A stretch of DNA of 64,000 bases from Microbacterium sp. cx-55 (GCF_021117345.1 NZ_CP088261.1:744001-808000); one strand, 5' to 3'; counted from the stretch's first letter, positions 33,720 to 43,231 are shown. Notes: generated by a model from the sequence alone, not told the origin. A program made the numbers and translations.

Positions 33720-34919
33720 ATGACTGCATCGGAAGTGCAGCGCGGCTCTTCCTCCTCGGGTTCCGCGCACCCTCGCACCGACCTCACCTCCCTCCCGGCC
33801 ACCGGCCGTGCCCGACGGGGTGCCGCGAAGGTGCTGCCGGAGCACGCCCGCGGCCACAACCGCTCGCTCGTGCTGCAGACGCTGTTCCACGCCGGAGCCA
33901 TGAGCCGGGCCGATCTCTCTCGGGAGACCGGCCTCACCCGCGTCACCATCTCGGACCTCGTCGCCGAGCTCATCACCGACGGCTTCATCACCGAGAAGGG
34001 GCCGCGGGAGTCCGCCCGCCCCGGCAAACCCGCGATCCTCGTGGACGTGGACCGCACCGGCCACCGCATCGTCGGCATCGACCTGTCGGGCAACGACGTC
34101 TTCATCGGCGCCATCCTCACCCTCGACGGCGACATCGTCGCGCGGCGCGAGGTGCCGCATCCGGCCGACGCGGCCGACGTGCTCGACACCGTGATCGATC
34201 TCGCCCGCGCCCTCGTGGCGGACGCCCGCGAGCCCGTGCTCGGAATCGGCATCGGAACGCCGGGCGTTATCGATGACCGGGGAGTCGTGCTCACGGCGCC
34301 GAACCTCGGCTGGGTCGGCTTCGATCTCGAGGGAGTCCTCGTCGAGGCGCTCGGTCTTCCGGTGCTGGTCGCGAACGACGCGAACGCGGCGGTGCTCGCG
34401 GAATACACGTTCGGCGGCGCGAACGAGGACGTGCTGCTCGTGAAGGTCGGCAGCGGTGTCGGCTCGGGCCTGCTCACGGGCGGACAGCCGATGCGCGGCA
34501 GCCGCTTCGCCGCAGGCGAGATCGGGCACGTCACTGTCGGCACCGACGGCGGCCCGCAGTGCGCGTGCGGCAAAGTCGGATGCCTCGAAGCGTGGCTTTC
34601 GGTGCCCTCGCTCAGCGCGCGGCTCGCGCAGGAGTCCGACCCGGAGGCCCGATCGCTCGTGCTGCGCGACGCGGGGGAGCGCCTGGGCATCGCCCTCGCC
34701 CCCGTCGTCGGCGCCCTCGACCTGTCGGAGATCGTGCTCTCCGGCCCCCCTGAACTCCTCGACGGTGTGCTTGCGCAGGCCACCGTCGAGGCCCTCCGCA
34801 CCCGAACGCTCGCTCCTTTCCACGAGGGCGTCCAGGTACGGATGACGGCGCAAGGCCAGGACATCGTCCTGCGCGGAGCAGCCGTCATGGTCTTGACCGC
34901 GAGACTCGGCGTCTCGTAG
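33720..34919 (+). CDS. ROK family transcriptional repressor (NagC-like) of amino-sugar genes
   Basis: 399 residues. An N-terminal winged HTH (about 40-95; MSRADLSRETGLTRVTISDL) is fused to a ROK sugar-kinase-like domain with GIDLSGNDVFIGAI, VANDANAAVLAEYTFGG and the zinc site EIGHVTVG...CACGKVGC. NagC/Mlc-type regulators bind a phosphosugar or sugar and leave DNA. It heads the transporter-kinase-nagB run and carries the same operator as the GH20 gene, so GlcNAc or chitobiose derivatives are the likely inducers. No ribosome site precedes the ATG, in line with leaderless expression. Confidence 0.9.
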   Translation: MTASEVQRGSSSSGSAHPRTDLTSLPATGRARRGAAKVLPEHARGHNRSLVLQTLFHAGAMSRADLSRETGLTRVTISDLVAELITDGFITEKGPRESARPGKPAILVDVDRTGHRIVGIDLSGNDVFIGAILTLDGDIVARREVPHPADAADVLDTVIDLARALVADAREPVLGIGIGTPGVIDDRGVVLTAPNLGWVGFDLEGVLVEALGLPVLVANDANAAVLAEYTFGGANEDVLLVKVGSGVGSGLLTGGQPMRGSRFAAGEIGHVTVGTDGGPQCACGKVGCLEAWLSVPSLSARLAQESDPEARSLVLRDAGERLGIALAPVVGALDLSEIVLSGPPELLDGVLAQATVEALRTRTLAPFHEGVQVRMTAQGQDIVLRGAAVMVLTARLGVS

Positions 34920-34987
34920 CGGACCACGCGGGGCGAGCCGTCGGCGCGTCCCACCACCACACCTGAGAGAGAACAGAAGGACAACGC

Positions 34988-36256
34988 ATGAAGAAGTCCC
35001 TCGGAGCCGTCGCCCTGTTGGGTGCGTCGGCGCTTACGCTCGCCGGTTGCGCCGGAAGCGGCGGCGGCTCGACCGAGTCGTCATCCGCAGAGATCCGTGT
35101 CTGGCTCGCCGGCACCGATACCTCGCAGGACGCGCGCGACTACTTGACCCAGACGTTCGAAGACGAGAATCCGGGCTCCACTCTGGTCATCGAAGAGCAA
35201 CAGTGGACGGGTCTGGTCGACAAGCTGACCACCAGCCTGTCCTCGAACGACAGCCCCGACGTCGTCGAGATGGGCAACACCCAGGCGCCCGCCTTCACCT
35301 CCAGCGGCGCGCTCCTCAGCCTCGACGACATCGCCGCCGATCTCGGCGGAGACGACCTGCTGCCCGGCTTCGTGGAGGCCGGTACGTGGGACGGCACGCT
35401 GTACGCGGTGCCCTACTACTCCGGCGCACGCGTGGTGTTCTACAACACGGCCCAGTACGCCCAGGCGGGCGTCGCGGTGCCGACGACGCTCGACGAGTAC
35501 GTGTCGAACGCCGTCACCCTCGCGGGTGCGCTGCCCGGTGTGTCCGGGGTCTACTTCCCCGGCAAGGACTGGTACAACGCGCTTCCCTTCGTCTGGGCGA
35601 ACGGCGGCGAGGTCGCCGTTCAGGCGGACGACGGCAGCTGGGACGCACAGCTCTCCAGCGACGAGTCGATCGCCGGCCTCACGCAGGTGCAGGAGCTGCA
35701 GGAGAAGGCGTCGCTCGCCCCGAAGGACGGCGACGAGACCGAGGGCTGGGTGCCGTTCCGCACGGGCGAGGCCGCGACCTACTCTGCGCCGAGCTGGGCG
35801 TACTGGTCGATCGTCGCCGACGAGGACAAGCAGCCCACGCCCCTCACCGACACGACGGGGTACTTCGCCCTGCCGGGCGCGGACGGGGATGCCGCACCGG
35901 TGTTCGCCGGTGGCTCCAACATCGGGATCGCCGCGAAGTCCGCGCATCCGGACCTCGCGAAGTCGGCGCTCGAGATCATGCTGAGCGACGAGTACCAGTC
36001 GATCCTCGCCGAAGGCGGCCTGGTGCCGGCGAAGACGTCGCTCGGTGACAAGGTCGCTGCGGCGACGCCCGAGCTCGCGACCGTCATCGCCGAGGCCGCG
36101 GCCAACGCCAAGCTGACTCCGGCGTCGCCGAAGTGGGCGGATGTGGAAGCGCAGGGCGTCATGCAGGACCTGTTCGTCAACATCGCGAACGGCGGCGACG
36201 TGGCGTCGCTCGCCGCAGCGGCCGACGAGCAGATCGAATCCATCCTGAACGGCTGA
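34988..36256 (+). CDS. Sugar ABC transporter substrate-binding lipoprotein
   Basis: 422 residues. Lipoprotein signal peptide with lipobox LAGC at about residues 18-21 (ALTLAGCAGSGGG), then a family 1 extracellular binding protein (AEIRVWLAGTDTS, YYSGARVVFYNTAQYAQAG, AKSAHPDLAKSALEIMLSDE). AAGGA lies before the ATG. The context (ROK regulator, GlcNAc kinase, nagB) points to GlcNAc or N,N'-diacetylchitobiose uptake, like DasA/NgcE. No ATPase gene is in the cluster; such importers often share a distant MsiK-type ATPase. Confidence 0.88.
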   Translation: MKKSLGAVALLGASALTLAGCAGSGGGSTESSSAEIRVWLAGTDTSQDARDYLTQTFEDENPGSTLVIEEQQWTGLVDKLTTSLSSNDSPDVVEMGNTQAPAFTSSGALLSLDDIAADLGGDDLLPGFVEAGTWDGTLYAVPYYSGARVVFYNTAQYAQAGVAVPTTLDEYVSNAVTLAGALPGVSGVYFPGKDWYNALPFVWANGGEVAVQADDGSWDAQLSSDESIAGLTQVQELQEKASLAPKDGDETEGWVPFRTGEAATYSAPSWAYWSIVADEDKQPTPLTDTTGYFALPGADGDAAPVFAGGSNIGIAAKSAHPDLAKSALEIMLSDEYQSILAEGGLVPAKTSLGDKVAAATPELATVIAEAAANAKLTPASPKWADVEAQGVMQDLFVNIANGGDVASLAAAADEQIESILNG

Positions 36257-36265
36257 TCGCGACCC

Positions 36266-36292
36266 CGCGCCCGGCGTCATCCGCCGGGCGCG
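36266..36292 (+). terminator. Intercistronic hairpin between binding protein and permeases
   Basis: Perfect 11-bp arms CGCGCCCGGCG and CGCCGGGCGCG around a 5-nt loop, with no T-run. Such hairpins commonly lower downstream expression or protect the upstream message so that binding protein exceeds permease. Confidence 0.65.
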
Positions 36293-36335
36293 AGGCGCCG
36301 CATCCGAGTACACGTCCGATCGTCCGAGGAGTTCC

Positions 36336-37301
36336 ATGTCCGTCCAGGCCCCGCCTGCCCCGCCGACGCGGGGACCGGAGAGCGTGCACGACGCGCCCGC
36401 CCCGCCGCGCCGGCGCCGCGCGCAGAAAGCGCCGCTCCTGCTGATCGCGCCGGCGCTCATCATGCTCGTCGTGTTCATCGGCTGGCCCCTCGTGCAGATG
36501 ATCGTCATGTCGTTCCAGGAGTTCGGGCGCCCGCAGATCTTCGGCGCCCCGGCGCCGTTCGTCGGCCTGGCGAACTACGTCGCGGTGCTCGGCGACTCGC
36601 AGTTCTGGCTCGTCCTCGCCCGCAGCATCGCCCTCTGCGTCGTCTGCGTCGCGCTCACCATGACCCTCGGCGTGCTCGTCGCGCTGCTGATGGCCAAACT
36701 CGGCCGGGTCATGCGGCTCGCGGTCTCTCTCGCGCTGCTGCTGGCGTGGGCGATGCCCGCGCTCACCGCGACGATCGTGTGGGGCTGGATCTTCGACACC
36801 CAGTACGGTCTCGTGAACTATGCGCTGACCCAGCTCACCGGCACCGACTGGACCGGGCACAGCTGGCTCATCGAACCGCTCAGCTTCTTCACGGTGGCCG
36901 CGATCATCATCACGTGGGGGGCGATCCCGTTCGTCGCCTTCTCGGTGTACGCGGGACTCAGTCAGATCCCCACCGAGGTGACGGAGGCCGCATCGCTCGA
37001 CGGTGCCGGCGCCGTCGCACGCTTCCGCTTCATCCTGCTGCCGTATCTGCGGTCGATCCTCTTCGTCCTGCTGATCCTGCAGGTCATCTGGGATCTGCGG
37101 GTGTTCGCGCAGATCTACGCCCTGCAGACGATCGGCGGCGTCCGCGCCGACACCAACACGATCGGCGTCTACATCTACAGCGTCTCGATGGCGTCCGGCG
37201 ACCTCGGCTCCGGGGGCGCGATCTCCGTCATCCTCGTCGTCGTCATGCTGCTCATCTCGGCCGCCTACATCCGTTCGATGCTGCGTGAGGACAACGCATG
37301 A
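36336..37301 (+). CDS. Sugar ABC transporter permease 1 (MalF type)
   Basis: 321 residues with six membrane helices, the first at about 30-50 (LLLIAPALIMLVVFIGWPLV). The EAA loop that docks the ATPase reads EVTEAASLDGAGAVARFRFI. It overlaps the second permease by 4 nt (ATGA), and follows the binding-protein gene after an 80-nt gap holding a hairpin. Confidence 0.9.
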   Translation: MSVQAPPAPPTRGPESVHDAPAPPRRRRAQKAPLLLIAPALIMLVVFIGWPLVQMIVMSFQEFGRPQIFGAPAPFVGLANYVAVLGDSQFWLVLARSIALCVVCVALTMTLGVLVALLMAKLGRVMRLAVSLALLLAWAMPALTATIVWGWIFDTQYGLVNYALTQLTGTDWTGHSWLIEPLSFFTVAAIIITWGAIPFVAFSVYAGLSQIPTEVTEAASLDGAGAVARFRFILLPYLRSILFVLLILQVIWDLRVFAQIYALQTIGGVRADTNTIGVYIYSVSMASGDLGSGGAISVILVVVMLLISAAYIRSMLREDNA

Positions 37302-38173
37302 CCGCGCCCGCCGTCCGCATCCGTCCCTCCAGCGTGGGCGCTCGCCGCATCCGTCCGGGGCGCGTGCTCCTGAACCTGGCCGCCCTCGTCGTCATCGTCT
37401 GCGCGGTGTTCCCCGTGTACTGGATGGTGAACACGTCGCTCCTGCCCTCGTCGGCGACCAAGACCGCGACGCCGCACCTGTGGCCCGACCAGTTCACGCT
37501 GCGCAACTACGCGACCGCGTTCGCGGACGGCGGTTTCGTCGCCGCGCTCGGTGTGTCGGTCTCCGTCACCCTCCTCGCGCTCGTCGTCAGCCTCGTCTTC
37601 GCGTTCCTCGCGGCGGTGGCGGTATCGCGCTTCCGGTTCCGCAGTCGGAAGACGTTCATCGTCGCGATCCTCGTGGTGCAGATGATCCCGGCCGAGGCGC
37701 TCATCATCTCCACGTTCCGCGTGCTCGACAGCTGGGCGCTCGTCAACACGATCATCGGCCTCACGTTCGTCTACGTGGCGCTCGTGCTGCCCTTCACGAT
37801 CTGGACCCTCCGCGGATTCGTGAACGGCGTGCCGGCCGAGCTCGAAGAGGCCGCGATGATCGACGGATGCAGCCGCACCGGCGCGTTCTGGCGGGTCACG
37901 TTCCCGCTCCTGGCTCCCGGTCTCGTCTCCACCGGGGTGTTCGCGTTCATCCAGGCGTGGAACGAGTTCGTCTTCGCGCTCGTGATCATGACCCGCCCCG
38001 AATCGCAGACCCTGCCGATCTGGCTCCGGAGCTTCGTGCAGGTGACGAAGGCCACCGACTGGTCGGTCGTGATGGCCGCGTCGACCCTGATGGCGATCCC
38101 CGTCATCATCTTCTTCCTGCTCGTGCAGCACCGCATGGCCAGCGGGCTCATGTCGGGCGCGGTGAAGGGGTGA
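37298..38173 (+). CDS. Sugar ABC transporter permease 2 (MalG type)
   Basis: 291 residues with six membrane helices, the first at about 24-45. EAA motif: ELEEAAMIDGCSRTGAFWRV. It forms the heterodimeric channel with the preceding gene. Its stop overlaps the kinase start (TGATG), so uptake and phosphorylation are translationally coupled. Confidence 0.9.
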   Translation: MTAPAVRIRPSSVGARRIRPGRVLLNLAALVVIVCAVFPVYWMVNTSLLPSSATKTATPHLWPDQFTLRNYATAFADGGFVAALGVSVSVTLLALVVSLVFAFLAAVAVSRFRFRSRKTFIVAILVVQMIPAEALIISTFRVLDSWALVNTIIGLTFVYVALVLPFTIWTLRGFVNGVPAELEEAAMIDGCSRTGAFWRVTFPLLAPGLVSTGVFAFIQAWNEFVFALVIMTRPESQTLPIWLRSFVQVTKATDWSVVMAASTLMAIPVIIFFLLVQHRMASGLMSGAVKG

Positions 38174-39096
38174 TGCGCGTCGGACTCGACGTCGGCGGCA
38201 CCAAAACGGATGCGGTCGTCGTCGACGCGCACGATGCGGTGATCGGCAGCGTCCGGCTGCCCACGCTCTGGGGGCCGGACGGCGTCGCCCGCACGGTCGT
38301 CGATGCGGTCGCCGCGCTCGGCGCACGTGCGGGTGTCGACCCGGGATCGTTCGCCTCCGTGGGTATCGGGATGCCGGGGCAGGTGCGTCCAAGCACCATG
38401 CGCGTGTCGCACGCCCTGAATCTCGGCATCGATCGGATGGACGTGCGCGAGACCCTCGCGCCGCTGCTCGGACTGCCGGTGCGCGTGGAGAACGACGTCA
38501 AGGCCGCCGCGGTGGGCGCGGCCGTGCTGCAGGGGCGCGACAGCATCGCGTACCTGAACCTCGGCACCGGCGTCGCCGCGGGCATCGTCGTGGGCGGCCG
38601 GGTCTGGCGCGGACGCCGCGGCGCCGCGGGCGAGGTCGGGCACATCTCGATCGACCCGCACGGCCCCGAATGCCGGTGCGGGGGGCGCGGATGCATCGAG
38701 TCGCTCGCGGGCGGCGCATCGATCGCCGCACGATGGGAGCGGCCGGGGGAGTACCCGGTACGCGACGTGTTCGACGCGGCCGACGGCGGTGACGTCCTCG
38801 CAATCGAGCTGCGCGCGGGCCTGGCTTCCGCGGTGGCGGCGGCGGTCCGCATCCTGGTTCTCACCGCCGACGTCGACGCCGTCGTGCTCGGCGGCGGGCT
38901 CACCGCGCTCGCCGACCGGATGCTGCCCGAGGTTCGCGCGGCGCTGTCGCGCGGGGCGGCCGGCTCGCCGTTCCTCCGCTCCCTCGCCCTCGCGGATCGG
39001 GTCGAAGTTCTGCCGCCGGGGTCTCCCGCGGCGGCGCTGGGGGCGGCGATCGTGGGCGGAACCCGAGACACGGAAGAGGTGGTCGTTCATGGCTGA
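38173..39096 (+). CDS. ROK family sugar kinase, probably N-acetylglucosamine kinase
   Basis: 307 residues. Phosphate motif LDVGGTKTD at the N-terminus, catalytic Asp in RVENDVKAAAVGAA, and zinc motif EVGHISIDPHGPECRCGGRG with C-x-C-x4-C. It lacks an HTH, unlike the regulator upstream. Position between the transporter and nagB suggests phosphorylation of imported GlcNAc to GlcNAc-6-P. The start ATG at 38173 overlaps the permease stop; its own end overlaps nagB by 8 nt. Glucose is an alternative substrate. Confidence 0.85.
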   Translation: MRVGLDVGGTKTDAVVVDAHDAVIGSVRLPTLWGPDGVARTVVDAVAALGARAGVDPGSFASVGIGMPGQVRPSTMRVSHALNLGIDRMDVRETLAPLLGLPVRVENDVKAAAVGAAVLQGRDSIAYLNLGTGVAAGIVVGGRVWRGRRGAAGEVGHISIDPHGPECRCGGRGCIESLAGGASIAARWERPGEYPVRDVFDAADGGDVLAIELRAGLASAVAAAVRILVLTADVDAVVLGGGLTALADRMLPEVRAALSRGAAGSPFLRSLALADRVEVLPPGSPAAALGAAIVGGTRDTEEVVVHG

Positions 39097-39868
39097 GGTC
39101 GTCATCGTGGAGTCCGAGGCGGAGGCGGGGGCGCTCGTCGCCGACGAGATCGCCCGCCGGGTCGCCGCGCGGCCCGACGCCGTGCTCGGACTGGCGACCG
39201 GGTCCACCCCGCTCCCCGTGTACGAGGCGCTGACCTCCCGTCTGGCGGGTGTCGATGTTTCGCAGGTGCGCGGCTTCGCGCTCGACGAGTACGTCGGCCT
39301 CGACCCGCAGCATCCGGAGAGCTACCGTTCCGTCATCCACCGAGAGGTCGTGGTCCCGCTCGGCCTCGACGCGGATCGGGTGCAGGTGCCCGATGGGCGG
39401 CTCGCCGGGATCGAGACGGCGGGCGACGAGTACGAACGGGCGATTCGGGCCGCGGGAGGGGTGGACCTGCAGATCCTCGGGATCGGCACCGACGGCCACA
39501 TCGCCTTCAACGAGCCCGGCTCGTCGTTCGCGTCGCTCACGCGGGTGAAGACCCTGACGGCGCAGACCCGCGCCGACAACGCGCGCTTCTTCGCCCACCC
39601 GGACGACGTGCCCCGCCACTGCATCACGCAGGGGCTCGGCACGATCCTGCGCGCAGGACACCTCGTGCTGCTCGCGTTCGGGCAGGGGAAAGCGGATGCG
39701 GTCGCCGGCGCGGTCGAGGGGTCCCTCACGGCGATGCTGCCCGGGTCGGCGATTCAGCTGCATCCGCACGCGACGGTCATCGTCGACGCCGCGGCGGCGT
39801 CGCGGCTGCGCCTCGCGGACTACTACCGTGCGGCGTGGCGCGACAAGCCGGACTGGCAAGGGCTCTGA
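39089..39868 (+). CDS. nagB: Glucosamine-6-phosphate deaminase
   Basis: 259 residues. Converts glucosamine-6-P to fructose-6-P and ammonia. Motifs: LGLATGSTPLPVYEAL, FALDEYVGLDPQHPES with the catalytic Asp, and GIGTDGHIAFNEPGSSF with the catalytic His/Glu. It is the last gene of the plus-strand amino-sugar run and overlaps the kinase gene by 8 nt. Together with nagA on the opposite strand it links GlcNAc-6-P to glycolysis. Confidence 0.95.
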   Translation: MAEVVIVESEAEAGALVADEIARRVAARPDAVLGLATGSTPLPVYEALTSRLAGVDVSQVRGFALDEYVGLDPQHPESYRSVIHREVVVPLGLDADRVQVPDGRLAGIETAGDEYERAIRAAGGVDLQILGIGTDGHIAFNEPGSSFASLTRVKTLTAQTRADNARFFAHPDDVPRHCITQGLGTILRAGHLVLLAFGQGKADAVAGAVEGSLTAMLPGSAIQLHPHATVIVDAAAASRLRLADYYRAAWRDKPDWQGL

Positions 39869-39910
39869 GTCCCGGGGCTCCGGGGCGCCGGAGGCGACTC
39901 GGGCGCGGTG

Positions 39911-39970
39911 GCAGGTCGGGCGAAGCGGCGGCAGGTCAGGCGAAACGGTGCCGGCTCAGGTGAAGCGGCG
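39911..39970. repeat. Three 20-bp tandem repeats
   Basis: Imperfect tandem units at 39911, 39931 and 39951 (consensus GCAGGTCAGGCGAAGCGGCG). They run through the stop codon of the minus-strand YrdB gene, between it and convergent nagB, and may have arisen by slippage. Confidence 0.6.
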
Positions 39971-40387
39971 TCGGCCGGCGATGGCGCCGACCGTGATCGC
40001 GATGACGGCGTAGACGACGCCGACCCAGGTGAGGCCCATCGCCCAGAACGCCGCGGTCGCCCCGGCGTACACGAGCAGCTCGACGATCGCCCGTACGAAC
40101 GGGTGCACGGAGAAGACGGCCCGCGGCGACACGAAGAGCGCCCACAGCAGGATCGCGGCGACGGGCGTCCCGATGCCGGCGACGATGTTCCATGGGAACA
40201 CCCAGAAGACGAAGCCCCACACCGCGAGCACGATGAACGCGACGATCTCGCAGACGAACGAGAGCACCTCGACCGCGCTGAGCGGTCGGCGCGTGCCCGC
40301 GGGCAATTCGTTCGCCGCCGACCCGTCGCCGCCGGTCGAGAGCGGGGCGGAGGAAGGAGCGGGGCGCGGATCGGTCACGAATTCCAT
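39956..40387 (-). CDS. YrdB family (DUF2568) membrane protein
   Basis: 143 residues with four predicted helices (VLSFVCEIVAFIVLAVWGFV, IVAGIGTPVAAILLWALFV, FVRAIVELLVYAGATAAFWA, WVGVVYAVIAITVGAIAG). The motif FVSPRAVFSVHPFVRAIVE matches the YrdB family. Function is unknown. It starts 1 nt after the nagA stop and is probably co-transcribed with the hexosaminidase and nagA. The last bases include tandem repeats. Confidence 0.8.
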   Translation of the reverse strand: MEFVTDPRPAPSSAPLSTGGDGSAANELPAGTRRPLSAVEVLSFVCEIVAFIVLAVWGFVFWVFPWNIVAGIGTPVAAILLWALFVSPRAVFSVHPFVRAIVELLVYAGATAAFWAMGLTWVGVVYAVIAITVGAIAGRRRFT

Positions 40388-40388
40388 T

Positions 40389-41564
40389 CTACGAGCGCGA
40401 CGCGGCTCCCCGATCCGGGACGCCGGCGGTCCAGACCCCGTGCACGCGCAGGTCGTCCGACAACAGCACGAGATCGCCGAGGGCGCCCGGGACGAGCCGC
40501 CCGAGGTCCGCGCGACCGATCGCCCGCGCCGGGGTCGTCGTCAGGGCCTGCACCGCGACGGCCAGCGGAACACCCGCTCCCACCGCGACCCGGAGTGCGG
40601 CGTCCTGGGTCAGGGTCGAGCCCGCGATGGTGTCGGTGCCCGCGATCCGCACCTCACCGCCGCGCACCGTGACGTCGAGGCCGCCGAGCAGATAGTCGCC
40701 CTCGGGCGCGCCCGCCGCCGCCATGGCGTCGGTCACGAGCGCGATGCGGCCGGGGGCCGTGGCGCACAGCATCCGCACGATGATCGGATGCAGGTGCACG
40801 CCGTCGGCGATGACCTCGAGCGTGATCCGGTCGTCGGCGAGGGCGGCGCCCACCGGCCCGGGGCTGCGGTGATGGAGCCCCGGCATCGCGTTGAAGGCGT
40901 GCGTGAGGATCGTCGCCCCGGCATCGAACGCGGCCGCGGCGGTGGCGGCGTCGGCCGCCGTATGACCGATGGCCGCGGCCGCCCCGTGCTCGACCACCCG
41001 GCGCACCGCGTCGAGCCCGCCGGCGAGCTCGGGCGCGAGCGTCACCTGGCGGATCGTGCCGGTCCCCGCATCCAGCAGACGATCGAGCGCATCGGGGGCG
41101 GGCGCGCGCAGCAGGTCGCCGTCGTGCGCACCGCGGTGGCCCGGGTCGAGGAACGGGCCCTCGAGATGCGAGCCGAGCACATCGGCGTCGGTGCGGGTGA
41201 GGTCCGCGACCAGGCGGACGCGTGCGGCGAGGTCGGGAAGCGGCGCCGTTACGAGCGAGATCACCGCGCGCGTCGTGCCGTGCGCGCGGTGCAGGGCACG
41301 CGCGGTGCGGATGGCGTCCACGCCGTCGTCGTTGGCGCGGCCCCCGCCGCCGTGGCCGTGCAGGTCGATGAATCCGGCCGTCAGCACGGCGCCCGCGCCG
41401 GCCCGCGCCGCGGCGTCCACGATCGTCGTCTCGGGCGACACGGATGCTCGCCACGAGTCCCCGGTTCCGGATGCGGTCACCCGCCCCTCGGTGACGTGCA
41501 CCCAGCCGTTCTCGGTCACGACGCCGTCGTCGACGACGCGCGCCGAATGGACGATGAGGGTCAC
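40389..41564 (-). CDS. nagA: N-acetylglucosamine-6-phosphate deacetylase
   Basis: 391 residues. Hydrolyses GlcNAc-6-P to glucosamine-6-P and acetate. Metal and substrate motifs: TAGFIDLHGHGGGG, SHLEGPFLDPGHRGAHD, AAIGHTAADAATAAAAFDAG, THAFNAMPGLHHRSPG and the Asp in ALVTDAMAAAG. The frame is open upstream, but the GTG at 41564 overlaps the hexosaminidase stop (GTGA) and yields the family N-terminus. Its product feeds nagB on the opposite strand. Confidence 0.95.
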   Translation of the reverse strand: MTLIVHSARVVDDGVVTENGWVHVTEGRVTASGTGDSWRASVSPETTIVDAAARAGAGAVLTAGFIDLHGHGGGGRANDDGVDAIRTARALHRAHGTTRAVISLVTAPLPDLAARVRLVADLTRTDADVLGSHLEGPFLDPGHRGAHDGDLLRAPAPDALDRLLDAGTGTIRQVTLAPELAGGLDAVRRVVEHGAAAAIGHTAADAATAAAAFDAGATILTHAFNAMPGLHHRSPGPVGAALADDRITLEVIADGVHLHPIIVRMLCATAPGRIALVTDAMAAAGAPEGDYLLGGLDVTVRGGEVRIAGTDTIAGSTLTQDAALRVAVGAGVPLAVAVQALTTTPARAIGRADLGRLVPGALGDLVLLSDDLRVHGVWTAGVPDRGAASRS

Positions 41565-43180
41565 GACGCGGACCCCGCTGCGGATTCGGCGGGGGACGCG
41601 GACCCGGCGGGATCGGAGTCGGCCGCCGCGGATTCGGACTCGGCTGCGGCCTCGGCTCCTGCGACGGGCGGCGGTGACGCGATGCGGCCGGCGCGGATGC
41701 CCGCATCCGCCCACAGCTCAGCGAGTACGGCCACCCGTTCCCGGAACGCGGGCCAGGTGCGCTCGGGGCCGTCGGCCGCCGACCACGCGATCTCGGCCGC
41801 CGCGGCGATCCGCGGGTAGACCATGGCTTCGATGTCGGCCTCGGTCGCGAGGGTCTCGGTCCACAGCGCCGCTTCGACGCCGAGGATGTCGCGGTCCGAT
41901 GCCCCGGCGATGACACGCGTCGGCTCCCACGAATACGCCGCTTCGAGGCTCGTCGGACCGTTCGCCCACTCGAGCCCGAGGGCGGACTGCGCGTCGGGTT
42001 TCATGTCGAGGTAGATCGCATCGGCGGGGGAGAGGATGAGGCGACCGCCGCCGGCGATGAACCCGCGGGCATCCTCGTCCGCGCCGTCGATCGGCGTGAC
42101 GAAGCCCCAGTACTGCCCGATCGTTCCGGGCGCGATCCTCGCGACGCGACCCGCCTCGTGCCAGGCGACCGGGGTCTTTCCGAGCCCCGCCACGATCTCG
42201 GTCGCCCGAGTGAGGAAATACGCGTAGTCCTCGGCGGACGTGCCGAGGGCCTCGTCTCCGCCGATGTGCAGGAGGGGGCCGGGGGTGAGCGCGGCGATCT
42301 CGCCCAGCACATCCGCGAGGAACTCGTAGGTCGCCTCATCGCAGATGCGGAGCGACGAGAACCCGACCGCGAAGCCCGTGTACGGCTCACCCGGCGTCGG
42401 GATGCCGCCCCCGAACGTCGCGGCCGTCTCGGCGACGGAGGCCGAGATCACCGGCGGCTCGACCAGCTCGGGGTAGGCGAGACCGACCGCGTGCGTGTGC
42501 CCCGGAAGATCGATCTCGGGAACCACGCGCACGTGCCGCGCCGCCGCGTAGGCGACGAGGTGCGCGTAGTCGGCGCGCGTGAAGTGCCCGCCCGGATCGC
42601 CGAGCGCCGACGTCTGCGACCCGCGATGAGCGAGCGCGGGCCGGGACTGCAGCGCGAGGCGCCATCCCTGATCGTCGCTCAGATGCAGGTGCAGCACGTT
42701 GAGCTTCAGCGCCGCGATGCGATCGATCAGGCGTTCGACGACGGGGACGGGGAAGAAATGGCGGGCGACGTCCAGCATCATCCCGCGGTGCGCGAACCGC
42801 GGAGCGTCGCTGATGTCGGCCGCGGGCAGATCCCATCCGCCCGCATCGTTGTGAGAGAGCAGCTGCACGAGCGTCTGGGCGCCGTAGAAGAGGCCGGCCG
42901 CATCCGGGGACTCGAGCGCGACACCACCGGGATCGACCCGGAGCCGATAACCCTCCGGCGCCCCGGTGCCGGTGCGGCGCACAGCGATCGTGCGTCCGGA
43001 CGCGGCGGCGGCGGCGACGGCGACGGCGACGCGCAGGCGTACGCCGGTGCGGGCGAGGACGAGATCCGCGATGACGGATGCGGCCTCCGCATCGCCGGTG
43101 AGAACGACCTCGGGCGACAGGGCGAACGCGCCCGCGCGCGTGCTCAGCGACCGCGGGAAGGGGACCACGCCGAGCACCAT
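41561..43180 (-). CDS. Beta-N-acetylhexosaminidase, GH20, cytoplasmic
   Basis: 539 residues. GH20b-type N-terminal domain (about 1-125), then the catalytic barrel with [14 protein letters not shown] and the catalytic Asp309-Glu310 in [11 protein letters not shown]. It releases GlcNAc/GalNAc from non-reducing ends by substrate-assisted catalysis. No signal peptide is visible at the ATG (43180), so it should act inside the cell on imported chitobiose-like sugars. The C-terminus is an Ala/Ser/Glu-rich tail. Start codon abuts the ROK operator. First gene of hexosaminidase-nagA-yrdB. Confidence 0.9.
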   Translation of the reverse strand: MVLGVVPFPRSLSTRAGAFALSPEVVLTGDAEAASVIADLVLARTGVRLRVAVAVAAAAASGRTIAVRRTGTGAPEGYRLRVDPGGVALESPDAAGLFYGAQTLVQLLSHNDAGGWDLPAADISDAPRFAHRGMMLDVARHFFPVPVVERLIDRIAALKLNVLHLHLSDDQGWRLALQSRPALAHRGSQTSALGDPGGHFTRADYAHLVAYAAARHVRVVPEIDLPGHTHAVGLAYPELVEPPVISASVAETAATFGGGIPTPGEPYTGFAVGFSSLRICDEATYEFLADVLGEIAALTPGPLLHIGGDEALGTSAEDYAYFLTRATEIVAGLGKTPVAWHEAGRVARIAPGTIGQYWGFVTPIDGADEDARGFIAGGGRLILSPADAIYLDMKPDAQSALGLEWANGPTSLEAAYSWEPTRVIAGASDRDILGVEAALWTETLATEADIEAMVYPRIAAAAEIAWSAADGPERTWPAFRERVAVLAELWADAGIRAGRIASPPPVAGAEAAAESESAAADSDPAGSASPAESAAGSAS

Positions 43181-43199
43181 GTAAGGAACCCTAACAAAA
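43180..43199. promoter_or_regulatory. ROK operator at the GH20 start codon
   Basis: TGTAAGGAACCCTAACAAAA overlaps the minus-strand start codon and shares TGTAAGG-N4-CTAACAAA with the operator before the ROK gene. Read on the minus strand it also holds a -10-like TAGGGT, 7 nt before the ATG, so this transcript should be leaderless as well. Confidence 0.72.
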
Positions 43200-43231
43200 T
43201 AGTCCCGGACGCCGCATCCGCTATGCTCGTT

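Noticed and set aside
39908..39970. Riboswitch or attenuator after nagB
   Set aside because: The signal is a degenerate 20-bp tandem repeat overlapping the end of the YrdB gene, without conserved RNA motifs.
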